From NCBI GenBank assembly GCA_041398565.1, contig JAWKUN010000003.1:186001-250000 (forward strand): 64,000 nt of DNA, given 5' to 3'. A model generated the notes under the pieces. That model did not search any database and was not told the DNA's origin. It was given only the letters and a program-made list of their open reading frames with translations. The position numbers were made by a program, and so were the translations under genes. Positions 9,178 to 17,535 of this stretch are shown piece after piece. Positions within the stretch are counted from its first letter, which is position 1. Every line of letters starts with the position of its first letter. Source of the DNA: DATGPD01 sp041398565. Lineage in GTDB: Bacteria; Planctomycetota; UBA1135; UBA2386.

Positions 9178-10632
9178 TCAGCGCGCCGCGGCGCCTTCTT
9201 TCGCGGCCGCCTTCGGCGGCTGGAAGATGTGTACCGCCTTGCCGTGCACCGCTTCTGCCGCCTCCATGATGGTCTCCGGCAGCGTCGGGTGGGCGTGGAT
9301 GGTCATCGCCAGGTCCTCGGTGGTGGCGCCGAGTTCGATCGCGAGCGCCGCCTCGGCGATCAGCTCGGTCACCTCCGGACCGATCATGTGCACGCCGAGG
9401 ACCTTGTCGGTCTTGGCGTCGGCGACCACCTTCACCCAGCCCTCCGCCTCGTTGATCGACAGCGCGCGACCGCTGGCCCCGAACGGGAACTTGCCCTCCA
9501 CCGGCTCGAAGCCCTTGGCCTTGGCTTCGTCGGAAGACAGGCCGACGCTGGCGATCTCGGGGTCGGTGAAGATCACCGCCGGAATGCACGCCGGGTCGTA
9601 CGCGGCACCGCGGTCGCCGGCGATGGCGGCGGCCGCGATCAGGCCCTCGTGGCTGCCCTTGTGCGCCAGCATCGGTTGGCCAGCGACATCGCCGATCGCC
9701 CAGATGCTCGGGACCGACGTGCGGCGCTTGGCATCGACCGCGACGAATCCCTTGTCGTCGACCTTCACCCCGAGCTGCTCGAGGCCGAGCCCCTTGCCGT
9801 TGGGTCGGCGACCGACCGTCGACAGGATCACGTCGCACTCGAACTTCTCGACCTTGCCGCTCTGGTTGGGGCCGCCGATCTCCACCTCGACGATCAGGCC
9901 GTCCTTGCCCTTGCTGTAGCTCTTGGCCTTGGCGCCGAAGTGCACCGGGATCTTCTTCTTCTTGAGGAAGCGCCCCATCTCGCTGGACAGGTCGGCCTCC
10001 ATGCCGGGCAGCACGCGGTCCATGAACTCGACGACGCGGATCTCGCTGCCGAGGTTGTGGTAGACCAGGCCGAGTTCGAGGCCGATGTAGCCGCCGCCGA
10101 TGACCAGCATGCGCTTGGGGATCGAGGTCGGTGCCAGTGCTTCGGTCGACGACCACACGTGCTGCTTGTCGAAGGCGAAGCCCGGGATCTCGATCGGCGT
10201 CGACCCGACGGCGACCACGATGTTCTTGGCCTCGAGGGTCTGCTTGCCGCTGCTCCCCGCCACCTCGACCTTGGTCGGCGCGACCAGTCGGGCGGTGCCG
10301 CTGTGCAGGTCGATCTTGTGGTTCTTCAGCAGGCCGCCGACGCCGCCGGTGAGTTTGGCGACGATCCCTTGCTTCCAATCGACGAGCTTCTTGACGTCGA
10401 GCTTGACCGCCTTCGCGTCGACCTCGATGCCCATCGACGACGCCTCCTTGATCTTCTTCAGCGTCTTGCCGGCGCTGATCATCGCCTTGCTGGGGATGCA
10501 GCCGACGTTGAGGCAGACGCCGCCGACGTATTCGCGCTCGACCACCGCGGTCTTGAGGCCGAGTTGAGCGCAACGGATGGCACAGACGTAGCCGGCGGGG
10601 CCAGCGCCGAGAACGAGGACGTCGTAGGTCAT
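9178..10632 (-). CDS. lpdA: Dihydrolipoyl dehydrogenase (E3)
   Basis: 484 residues, full length. The FAD-binding GAGPAGYVCA is at the N-terminus. The redox disulfide is in GGVCLNVGCIPSKA (Cys40 and Cys45), the NAD-binding motif is in VIGGGYIGLELG, and the C-terminal catalytic His-Glu pair is in HAHPTLPETIMEA. It reoxidises dihydrolipoamide on E2, passing electrons to NAD+. It is the last gene of the leftward lipA-E1alpha-E1beta-E2-E1alpha-lpdA operon, 96 bases after the second E1alpha, so it is most likely the E3 of that complex. It may also serve other lipoyl systems. Confidence 0.96.
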   Translation of the reverse strand: MTYDVLVLGAGPAGYVCAIRCAQLGLKTAVVEREYVGGVCLNVGCIPSKAMISAGKTLKKIKEASSMGIEVDAKAVKLDVKKLVDWKQGIVAKLTGGVGGLLKNHKIDLHSGTARLVAPTKVEVAGSSGKQTLEAKNIVVAVGSTPIEIPGFAFDKQHVWSSTEALAPTSIPKRMLVIGGGYIGLELGLVYHNLGSEIRVVEFMDRVLPGMEADLSSEMGRFLKKKKIPVHFGAKAKSYSKGKDGLIVEVEIGGPNQSGKVEKFECDVILSTVGRRPNGKGLGLEQLGVKVDDKGFVAVDAKRRTSVPSIWAIGDVAGQPMLAHKGSHEGLIAAAAIAGDRGAAYDPACIPAVIFTDPEIASVGLSSDEAKAKGFEPVEGKFPFGASGRALSINEAEGWVKVVADAKTDKVLGVHMIGPEVTELIAEAALAIELGATTEDLAMTIHAHPTLPETIMEAAEAVHGKAVHIFQPPKAAAKEGAAAR

Positions 10633-10728
10633 GACACTCCTGGGCGGGTGCGTCGGGTCATTGGAAACGGCAGCGAAGACGGCCGCGGGTGCGCGACCCG
10701 CGGGATGTGGTTCGGGTGGGAAGCGCCT

Positions 10729-12078
10729 TCAAGCGGGCGGTGAGCCATGCTGGGCGGATGCGTCGATCTCGGCTTCGAAGTGTGCGCGCAGACCGGGAGG
10801 TATCTCGGCGAACACGTCGGCGATCAGCTCGCTCGCCGGTAGCGGCGGCGCCTCCTCCGCCACCTTGATCGCAGCGTTGACCTCGTCGCCGATCTCTTCG
10901 TTGAGCGCGACTTCGTCCCGCTCGCTCCACAGCTTGCGTGCCGACAGGTAGCGCTTCATGCGCTCGATCGGGTCGCGCTGCTCCCAGATCTCGGTCTCCT
11001 TCGGATCCCGGTAGCGGTCGGGGTCGTCCGACGACGAGTGGCCCAGCCGGCGGTAGGTGACCGCTTCGATGAAGGTGGGGCCTTCGCCGCGGCGGGCACG
11101 GTCGGCAGCGTCCTTGGTGACCCGGTACACCGCCAGGACGTCATTGCCGTCGACGCGCACGCAAGGCATGCCGTAGGCGTGCCCCTTGACGGCGATGGTC
11201 TCGGCCGCGTGCTGCATCTGCACCGGGACGGAGATCGCCCACTGGTTGTTCTGGCAGAACATGACGACCGGCGCCTTGAACACGGCGGCGAAGTTCATGC
11301 CGGCGTGGAAGTCGCTGCTGCTGGTGGCGCCGTCGCCCATGTAGCCCAGCACGACGACGTCGTCCCCGCGAATCCTGGCTGCCATGGCGGCCCCGGTCGC
11401 GTGCGAGATCTGCGTGCCGATCACCGACGACATCGACACGTAGTGGCCCTGCTTGAACGTGTAGTGGCAGGGCATCTGCCGCCCCTTGCAGCGGTCGAGC
11501 GAGTTGCCCACCAACTGCGCGATGACCTGGGGAAGCGGGAGGCCGCGCATCATCGCAGCGGCGCCCTCGCGCAGCGCCGGGAAGATCCAGTCGCGTTCCT
11601 CCACCGCGGCGACCGAGCCGACGGTGGCGGCTTCCTGGCCCTTGATGGGACCGTAGAAGCCGATGCGGCCCTGCCGTTGCAGGACCAGCATGCGGCGGTC
11701 GAACTCGCGCACCAGGACCATGGTGCGGTACAGGTAGAGCAGCTGCTCGCGCGGCAGCTTGGGATCGTGCTTGGCCAGGATCGTGCCGTCCGGACGCAGG
11801 ATCGAGTAGAGGGCCTCGCGTGGCTGGCGCCGCTCGTCGGCTGCCGCCTGGGCACGCGACGCTCTCGCGTCGCTCGTGGCGTTGCGGGCCGAGGCAGCCT
11901 TGGCCGCGCTCTTCTTGGCAGCCTTCTTGCCGGTGGAGCCCTTCCTGACTGTGCCCCTGGTGACTGCGCCCTTGGTGACGGAGCGCTTCTTGTCCGCGCT
12001 GTTCTTGGCGCCGGCACGCGTGCGCTTCGACGTGCTCTTCGACTTGCTTCTCGACGTGCTCTTCGGTGTCGACTTCAT
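10729..12078 (-). CDS. Second 2-oxo-acid dehydrogenase E1 alpha subunit with basic N-terminal tail
   Basis: 449 residues, about 80 more than usual. Residues 1 to about 85 are a Lys/Arg/Ser/Ala-rich tail (KSTSRSKSKSTSKRTRAGAK, KKAAKKSAAKAA) resembling histone H1-like tails. A normal thiamine-diphosphate E1 alpha follows: QRQGRIGFYGP, the GDGATSSSDFHAG metal/ThDP site, QNNQWAIS, and RLGHSSSDDPDRYR with the phosphorylation-loop-like region. It lies 22 bases after the E2 gene. A second E1 alpha lies upstream in the same operon, so this subunit may give an alternative E1 heterotetramer with the single E1 beta. The enzyme class is certain; substrate (pyruvate versus branched-chain keto acids) is not. 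Confidence 0.88.
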   Translation of the reverse strand: MKSTPKSTSRSKSKSTSKRTRAGAKNSADKKRSVTKGAVTRGTVRKGSTGKKAAKKSAAKAASARNATSDARASRAQAAADERRQPREALYSILRPDGTILAKHDPKLPREQLLYLYRTMVLVREFDRRMLVLQRQGRIGFYGPIKGQEAATVGSVAAVEERDWIFPALREGAAAMMRGLPLPQVIAQLVGNSLDRCKGRQMPCHYTFKQGHYVSMSSVIGTQISHATGAAMAARIRGDDVVVLGYMGDGATSSSDFHAGMNFAAVFKAPVVMFCQNNQWAISVPVQMQHAAETIAVKGHAYGMPCVRVDGNDVLAVYRVTKDAADRARRGEGPTFIEAVTYRRLGHSSSDDPDRYRDPKETEIWEQRDPIERMKRYLSARKLWSERDEVALNEEIGDEVNAAIKVAEEAPPLPASELIADVFAEIPPGLRAHFEAEIDASAQHGSPPA

Positions 12079-12100
12079 CGGGGCGATCGCGGTGGCAGGG

Positions 12101-13435
12101 CTACAGGCTGCCGAGCAGCAGCTTCTTCGGGTTCTCGAGGTAGTCCTTCATCACGTTCATCCAACGTGCGCCGGTGGCGCCGTCCACGAGACGGTGGTCG
12201 ATGCTGATCGACAGGTACATCACGTCGGCGATGGCCACCTGGCCGTCCTTCACCACCGGCGTCTGCTTGATCTTGTGGACCCCGAGGATGGCCACCTCGG
12301 GGAAGTTGATGACCGGCGTGGCGAACAGGCCGCCGATGTTGCCGGCGTTGGTGATGGTGAAGGTGCCGCCCTGCAGTTGGTCGATGGAGACCTTGCCGGC
12401 GCGCGTCGCCTCGGCGAGCTCTTGCAGCTCGTGGGCGATCTGCACGATCGACTTGTGTTCGACGTCTTTGATCACCGGTACCACCAGGCCGTTGTCGGTG
12501 TCGGTGGCGATGCCGATGTTGTAGTCGTACTTGATGACCCACTCGTTGGTGGTCTCGTCGAGCGAGGAGTTCATCTCCGGGTAGCGCTTCATGGCCGCCA
12601 CCACGGCCTTCATGATGAAGGGCAGGTAGGTGACGTTGACGCCGTCGTCGGCGTACAGCGCCTTGGCTTCCTTGCGCAGCTTCACCAGCTCGGTCACGTC
12701 GATGTCGTCGACGTAGGTGAAGTGCGCGGCGGTGTGCTTGCTGCGCGTCATCGCCTCGGCGATCTTGCGCCGCAGGCCGCGGAACGGCCGGCGCTCCTCG
12801 CGGGCGCCAGCCGGCACGGCCACCTTGGGGAAGCTCGGTGCCGGCCGCGGCGTCGCCGTCGCGGCGGTCGCGGTGCTGCCGGTGCCCTGGCGCTCGAGGT
12901 CCTCGTTGGTGATGCGGCCGCGTGGGCCGGTGCCCTGCACGGCGCCGAGGTCCATGCCCATCTCGCGGGCGCGTCGGCGGGTGGCCGGCGCCGCCAGCAC
13001 CTTGCCGGGCTCGGCCTGCACGAACGCGGGCGCGGCCGGCGAGGCCGCCGCGGGGGCTGCCGCCGCCGGGCGCGGCACCTCCACCGGACGGTCGTTGCTC
13101 GAGCCGGTCTTCGCGGTCGGAGCACTCGAGGTCGGTGCCGGTGCCGCCTTGGGCGGTGCTTCCGCCGCGGCGGGCGCGCTCGAGCCGGCGGTGGCGCCGA
13201 CGTCGAACACCGCGATCACCGCCTCGACCGGCACGACGTCGCCCTCCTTGTACTTCAGCTCCTTGACCACCGCGTCGAACGGCGACGTGATCATCACGGT
13301 GGCCTTGTCGGTCATCACCTCGACGAACTCGTCTTCTTCCTTCACCTGCTGGCCGGGCTGGACCTTCCAACTGACGATCTCGCCCTCGGCGATACCCTCG
13401 CCGATGTCGGGCAGACGGAACTCCTTGAGCGCCAT
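12101..13435 (-). CDS. Dihydrolipoamide acyltransferase (E2)
   Basis: 444 residues in the standard order. The lipoyl domain is residues 1-80, with the lipoylated Lys44 in MTDKATVMI. An Ala/Pro linker follows, then the peripheral subunit-binding domain (ATRRRAREMGMDLGAVQGTG), a second linker, and the catalytic domain from about residue 210. The active site SIDHRLVDGATGA carries the His and Asp of the HxxxDG motif, and the protein ends KKLLLGSL. It transfers the acyl group from E1 to CoA and forms the core of the complex. One lipoyl domain and the form of its sequence fit both pyruvate and branched-chain complexes. It sits 15 bases after E1 beta. Confidence 0.93.
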   Translation of the reverse strand: MALKEFRLPDIGEGIAEGEIVSWKVQPGQQVKEEDEFVEVMTDKATVMITSPFDAVVKELKYKEGDVVPVEAVIAVFDVGATAGSSAPAAAEAPPKAAPAPTSSAPTAKTGSSNDRPVEVPRPAAAAPAAASPAAPAFVQAEPGKVLAAPATRRRAREMGMDLGAVQGTGPRGRITNEDLERQGTGSTATAATATPRPAPSFPKVAVPAGAREERRPFRGLRRKIAEAMTRSKHTAAHFTYVDDIDVTELVKLRKEAKALYADDGVNVTYLPFIMKAVVAAMKRYPEMNSSLDETTNEWVIKYDYNIGIATDTDNGLVVPVIKDVEHKSIVQIAHELQELAEATRAGKVSIDQLQGGTFTITNAGNIGGLFATPVINFPEVAILGVHKIKQTPVVKDGQVAIADVMYLSISIDHRLVDGATGARWMNVMKDYLENPKKLLLGSL

Positions 13436-13450
13436 GCGTGATCTCCTGCC

Positions 13451-14425
13451 TTACCAGTGGAAGGTCTTGTCGATGCCGGCGAGCACGCGGCGCGCGTCCG
13501 GCATGTAGAGGTTCTCGAGCGTGTAGGGGAACGGGGTGTCGAAGCCGGCGACGCGGACCACCGGGCCTTCGAGGTACTCGCAGACCTTCTCGGCGACGAT
13601 GGCGGCGATCTCGGCGCCGTAGCCGCAGGTCTTCGGCGCCTCGTACACGACGACGCAGCGCCCGGTCTTCTTGACCGACTCGAGGATCATCGTCTCGTCG
13701 AGCGGCACCAGGGTGCGCGGGTCGATGATCTCGACGCTGCGACCGTTCTTCTCGGCCTCGTCGGCCGCCTTCTCGCACACCGACACCATCGCCCCGTAGG
13801 CGACGACGGTGACGTCGGTGCCCTCGCGCACCACGCGACCCTTGCCGAGCGGCACGTAGTGCTCGCCGTCGGGGACCTCGCCCTTGGCCGAGCGGTAGAT
13901 GCGCTTGGGCTCCAGGAAGATGACCGGGTCCTCGTCACGGATCGCGGCGATCAGCAGGCCCTTGGTGTCGGCCGGGGTCGAAGGGATGACCACCTTGAGG
14001 CCGGGCGTGTGGCAGAAGTACGCCTCGCTCGACTGGCTGTGGTAGTGGCCGCCGCGGATGCCGCCGCCGTACGGCGATCGGATCACCATCGGGCAGGTGT
14101 ACTCGCCGCCGCTGCGGTAGCGGAACTTGGCCGCCTCCGACACGATCTGGTCGAACGCCGGATAGATGAAGTCGAGGAACTGGATCTCGGCGACGGGACG
14201 CATGCCGTACACGGCCATGCCGACGGCGGTGCCGATGATGCCGCACTCGGACAACGGCGTGTCGAAGCAGCGCTCGGCGCCGAATTCGTCCTGCAGGCCG
14301 GCGGTGGCCAGGAACACGCCGCCGCGCTTGCCGACGTCCTCGCCGAAGGTGACGACGCGGTCGTCGTTGCGCATCTCGGTGCGCAAGCCGTCGGTGACGG
14401 CCTCGAGAAGGGTCTTGACTGCCAT
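13451..14425 (-). CDS. 2-oxo-acid dehydrogenase E1 beta subunit
   Basis: 324 residues beginning MAVKTLLEAVTDGLRTEM. Family landmarks are FGEDVGKRGGVFLAT, PLSECGIIGTAVGMA, RSPYGGGIRGGHYHSQ with the ThDP-binding region, and DPRTLVPLD in the C-terminal domain. It pairs with E1 alpha to form the alpha2beta2 decarboxylase. The frame continues upstream without a stop, but that part only shadows the E1 alpha gene; this ATG gives the exact conserved start. It is the only E1 beta in an operon with two E1 alpha genes. Confidence 0.95.
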   Translation of the reverse strand: MAVKTLLEAVTDGLRTEMRNDDRVVTFGEDVGKRGGVFLATAGLQDEFGAERCFDTPLSECGIIGTAVGMAVYGMRPVAEIQFLDFIYPAFDQIVSEAAKFRYRSGGEYTCPMVIRSPYGGGIRGGHYHSQSSEAYFCHTPGLKVVIPSTPADTKGLLIAAIRDEDPVIFLEPKRIYRSAKGEVPDGEHYVPLGKGRVVREGTDVTVVAYGAMVSVCEKAADEAEKNGRSVEIIDPRTLVPLDETMILESVKKTGRCVVVYEAPKTCGYGAEIAAIVAEKVCEYLEGPVVRVAGFDTPFPYTLENLYMPDARRVLAGIDKTFHW

Positions 14426-14454
14426 GGATGGTCTCCGGGGGCTCGATCTCTCGC

Positions 14455-15558
14455 TCAGAGCGGGAACGCGCCTTCTTCCTCGTCGTGCTTGGTGCCGAGG
14501 CGCAGCAGCTCCTCGCGCTGCTCCTCGAGCTGCGGCGTCAGGCGCAGGTAGACGTCGTCGAACAGCGATTCCGGCTTCGGCAACGGGCGCGCCTCGGCGC
14601 GCTTGATGGCGTCGTTCAGCACCGATTTCGCCTGCTCCTGCGTCTCGTTCTCGAGCTGCTCGCTCCACAGGCCGCGCTGCTGCAGGTAGCGCTTCATGCG
14701 TTCGATCGGGTCCTTCTGCGCCCAGGCCTCCACCGAAGCCGAGTCGCGGTAGCGCGTGGGGTCGTCGGACGACGAGTGGCCGCCCATGCGGTAGGTCACC
14801 GTCTCGACCAGGGTCGGGCCTTCGCCGGCGCGGGCGCGGTCGACCGCTTCCTTGCAGGTGCGGTAGACGGCGAGGATGTCGTTGCCGTCGACTCGCACCC
14901 CGGGCATGCCGTAGGCGTCGGCCTTGATGGCGATCGACTCGCTCGCCATCTGCCGGTCGACCGGCACCGAGATCGCCCACTGGTTGTTCTCGCAGACGAA
15001 CACCACCGGCGCCTTGAAGACGGCCGCGAAGTTCAGGCCGGCATGGAAGTCGTTGCTGCTCGTGCCGCCGTCGCCGAAGTAGGTCATGACGACGGTGTCG
15101 TCCTTGCGGATGCGCGCCGCCATGGCGGCGCCGGCGGCCTGACTGATCTGCGTGCCGATCGGCGAGCTGATGCTGACGAAGTTGATGCTGCGGTTGCTGT
15201 AGTGCACCGGCATCTGCCGACCCTTGCTGGTGTCGCCGTCGTTGCCGTACCACTCGTTGACGACGTCGTCGAGGTCGGCGCCGCGCAGCAGCATGATGCC
15301 GGGCTGGCGGTAGGCCGGGAACAACCAGTCGGAGTCGCGCAGCGCCGCCGCAGAGCCGATGTGGCTGGCTTCCTGCCCTTTGCTCTGCAGGTAGAAGCCG
15401 ATGCGGCCCTGACGCTGGAGGGCCAGCGCGCGCTCGTCCATGACCCGGGTGGCCACCATCACCGAGTACAGCTTGCGCAGCTGCTCGGGCGGCAGGTTGG
15501 GGTCCTTGTTCTTCGCGGCTTTGCCGTCCTTCTCGATGATGGTGAGCAGCTTGGTCAT
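14455..15558 (-). CDS. 2-oxo-acid dehydrogenase E1 alpha subunit (first copy)
   Basis: 367 residues starting MTKLLTIIEKDGKAAKNK. It carries QRQGRIGFYLQSKGQEA, the ThDP and magnesium site FGDGGTSSNDFHAG, ENNQWAIS, and the loop MGGHSSSDDPTRYR. Its start codon overlaps the lipA stop by ATGA, so it is coupled to lipA, and it is followed after 29 bases by E1 beta. It is a close paralogue of the downstream E1 alpha (12078-10729) but lacks the basic tail. By position it is the standard partner of the E1 beta. PDH or branched-chain specificity cannot be settled from sequence alone. Confidence 0.93.
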   Translation of the reverse strand: MTKLLTIIEKDGKAAKNKDPNLPPEQLRKLYSVMVATRVMDERALALQRQGRIGFYLQSKGQEASHIGSAAALRDSDWLFPAYRQPGIMLLRGADLDDVVNEWYGNDGDTSKGRQMPVHYSNRSINFVSISSPIGTQISQAAGAAMAARIRKDDTVVMTYFGDGGTSSNDFHAGLNFAAVFKAPVVFVCENNQWAISVPVDRQMASESIAIKADAYGMPGVRVDGNDILAVYRTCKEAVDRARAGEGPTLVETVTYRMGGHSSSDDPTRYRDSASVEAWAQKDPIERMKRYLQQRGLWSEQLENETQEQAKSVLNDAIKRAEARPLPKPESLFDDVYLRLTPQLEEQREELLRLGTKHDEEEGAFPL

Positions 15559-16535
15559 CGGTCGGCCTCTGGCGTGACGGTGCCCGCGGCCTGGCGCCCG
15601 CGCAGCACATTCTGCAGGAAGTACTCGCCGGCCTTGTACGAGGAACGCACGAGTGGGCCGGCGGCGACGTAGAGGAAGCCCTTGCGCCGTGCGCGCTTCT
15701 CCAGGGCGACGAAGCGGGCCGGGGCGATGTGCTCGCGCACCGGCAGGTGCTTGAGGGAGGGGCGAAGGTATTGGCCGAGCGTCAGCACGTCGACGTCGTG
15801 GGCGCGCAGGTCGTCCATGGTGCGCTCGACCTCGGCGTCGCTCTCGCCGAGTCCGAGCATGATCGACGACTTGGTGACCACGCCCGGACGCATGGCCTTG
15901 GCCGCGCTCAGCACCCGCAGCGAGCGGCCGTAGTCGCAGCGGTGGTCGCGGACGCGCGGGGTGAGACGCGCCACCGTCTCGACGTTGTGCGCGAACACGT
16001 CCGGCCCGCCGGCGAGGCAGGCGCCGAGGAGTGCCTCGTCGCCGCCGAAGTCGGACACCAGCGCCTCGACCAGCATGCTCGGGTCGCGGCGCTTGAGCGC
16101 ACGCACCGTGTCGGCCACGTGGTTGGCGCCGCCGTCGCTCAGGTCGTCGCGGTCGACCATGGTGAGCACCACGTAGGTGAGCCGCATCGCCACCGCGGCC
16201 TCGGCGATCTTGTCGGGTTCGTCGTGGTCGACGGGCAGACCGTCGCGGTGCGTCTTGACCGCGCAGAAGCGGCAGCCGCGCGTGCACACGTCGCCGAGCA
16301 GCATGAAGGTGGCGGTGCCGCCGGCCCAGCACTCGCCCATGTTCGGACAGCGGGCCTCCTCGCACACGGTGTGCAGGCCGCGGCCGCGCAAGACGCCGGT
16401 CAGCTGGCCCACGGTCGGGCCGGCCGGGATCGGCACCTTCAGCCATGCGGGCTTGGGGCCCGGGGTGACGCGCAGGGGATGGGACTTCACGACGCTGGCG
16501 GCCGGGACGGTATCCCGCCGTGGCACCAACACCAA
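15555..16535 (-). CDS. lipA: Lipoyl synthase
   Basis: 326 residues. The N-terminal cluster cysteines lie in CEEARCPNMGEC (Cys58, 63, 69) and the radical-SAM cluster in CTRGCRFC (Cys84, 88, 91). The C-terminal serine ligand is in the typical RSSYKAGE. LipA inserts two sulfurs into the octanoyl chain on E2, so it makes the cofactor for the complex encoded downstream. The frame opens with TTG at 16535; GTG at 16532 is a close alternative. It is the first gene of the leftward operon and diverges from tetR across 122 bases that hold a large palindrome. Confidence 0.96.
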   Translation of the reverse strand: MVLVPRRDTVPAASVVKSHPLRVTPGPKPAWLKVPIPAGPTVGQLTGVLRGRGLHTVCEEARCPNMGECWAGGTATFMLLGDVCTRGCRFCAVKTHRDGLPVDHDEPDKIAEAAVAMRLTYVVLTMVDRDDLSDGGANHVADTVRALKRRDPSMLVEALVSDFGGDEALLGACLAGGPDVFAHNVETVARLTPRVRDHRCDYGRSLRVLSAAKAMRPGVVTKSSIMLGLGESDAEVERTMDDLRAHDVDVLTLGQYLRPSLKHLPVREHIAPARFVALEKRARRKGFLYVAAGPLVRSSYKAGEYFLQNVLRGRQAAGTVTPEADR

Positions 16536-16547
16536 GCGCGAGCTCGT

Positions 16548-16592
16548 GACATACCTGGTGGCATCTCAAAATCAGATGCCCTCGGGTATGTC
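16548..16592. promoter_or_regulatory. 45-bp nested palindrome, probable operator between lipA and tetR
   Basis: The left arm GACATACC (16548-16555) pairs with GGTATGTC (16585-16592). The inner arm GGCATCT (16560-16566) pairs with AGATGCC (16574-16580) around an AT-rich centre. On the minus strand a perfect TTGACA -35 box (16594-16589) overlaps the outer arm and faces lipA; a clear -10 is not seen. The site and the adjacent tetR suggest autoregulation and control of the dehydrogenase operon. The palindrome is observed, the regulation is inferred. Confidence 0.65.
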
Positions 16593-16657
16593 AATGTGAC
16601 TCAACTGCCTGTAGGGTCTGGAGATCAGCTGTTCGCTGACACCTCCCCCAGTTCGCA

Positions 16658-17308
16658 TTGGCACGCCCCAAGGACCCTACTCTGCGCGAGCGCATCGTGC
16701 GCGCCGCGGCGCGCGAGTTCGCCCGCCTCGGCGTCAGGGGTGCCAGTGTCGCCCACATCGGGCGGCAGGCAGGCGTGACCAAGGGCGGCGTGTATTTCCA
16801 CTTCCACAGCAAGGAAGACCTCTTCCTGGCCGTGGTCGACGCGCTGCGTGCCGACCTGCGTGGGGCGAGCGGCAAGCCGATCAGCGGCAACGCGGCCGCT
16901 CAGCTCGAGGGCTTTCTGGCCGCCCAGCTGCGCTTCCACATGCGCCAGCCCGAGGCGCGCGTGCTGGTGCGCATGCTCGGCACCGAGCTGCGCGCCGGCT
17001 TCGACACGACCCTGCGCGGCGACGCGCGCGGCGAGCTACGTAGCCTGCGCGCCCGTCTGCGCGAGCTGTTCTCGGAAGGACAGGTCGACGGCAGCCTGCT
17101 CGCGGAGGATCCCGCCCTGGCTGCGGTCGTCGTCGCCGGCGCCGTCGAGGGCATCTTGGAGCAGTGGCGGGCGGCTCCGCGCGACGTCGAGGCTTTCGGC
17201 GGGGCCGAGTCCCTGGCCGCGGCGATCGTGACACCCTACCGCACGTCCGGGGAGCGAGTGCCGCCGCCACCACCGTCGAGCGACCGGGACTTCCAGCCGC
17301 CCTTCTGA
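16658..17308 (+). CDS. TetR family transcriptional regulator
   Basis: 216 residues from TTG 16658. The DNA-binding domain is residues 9-56: ERIVRAAAREFARLGVRGAS, then the helix-turn-helix in VAHIGRQAGVTKGGVYFHF and HSKEDLFLAVV. The rest is a ligand-binding helical domain with a Pro-rich tail. It diverges from the lipA operon over a palindromic spacer, so it is the likely regulator of lipoylation and the keto-acid dehydrogenase, possibly responding to an acyl-CoA or fatty acid. The ligand is a guess from context only. Confidence 0.9.
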   Translation: MARPKDPTLRERIVRAAAREFARLGVRGASVAHIGRQAGVTKGGVYFHFHSKEDLFLAVVDALRADLRGASGKPISGNAAAQLEGFLAAQLRFHMRQPEARVLVRMLGTELRAGFDTTLRGDARGELRSLRARLRELFSEGQVDGSLLAEDPALAAVVVAGAVEGILEQWRAAPRDVEAFGGAESLAAAIVTPYRTSGERVPPPPPSSDRDFQPPF

Positions 17309-17439
17309 CCGCGCGTCCGGTGGGCTCGGCCGATTCGCCTCGCGGCCGCCGGGAGCCCTCCGGGTCTCGATGGCCCGGTTTTCGCCGCACCCCCGGGGCC
17401 GAGGCAGCGCTAGCATCTCGAGCCCGCAGAGGAGCGCGC

Positions 17440-17520
17440 GCGGGACGTGGCGTCCGACGTCTGTAGGCCGTCCCGCTTCGCGACCGATACAGGTTGCAGG
17501 CAACCCCGCTCCGGCAGGGG
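17440..17520 (+). other. Possible structured leader before the Wzz-type gene
   Basis: Three consecutive inverted repeats precede the Wzz-type gene: GCGGGACG (17440-17447) with CGTCCCGC (17469-17476), GGTTG/CAACC (17492-17505), and CCCC/GGGG (17504-17520), the last ending 15 bases before the ATG. I checked for the c-di-GMP (GEMM) riboswitch core and do not find its conserved bases. It may be an unknown leader or chance pairing in GC-rich DNA. Confidence 0.3.
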
Positions 17521-17535
17521 ATCTTTCACGCACCC

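Noticed and set aside
6399..9269. Long open frame antisense to the lectin-ASST gene (956 codons)
   Set aside because: Composition is Arg/Ala/Val/Asp-rich with no domain, as expected of a shadow frame in GC-rich coding DNA; the opposite strand has clear domains.
17440..17520. c-di-GMP (GEMM) riboswitch before the Wzz-type gene
   Set aside because: GGCAACC-like bases are present, but the conserved GACGCAAAGCC-type second strand of the core is missing.
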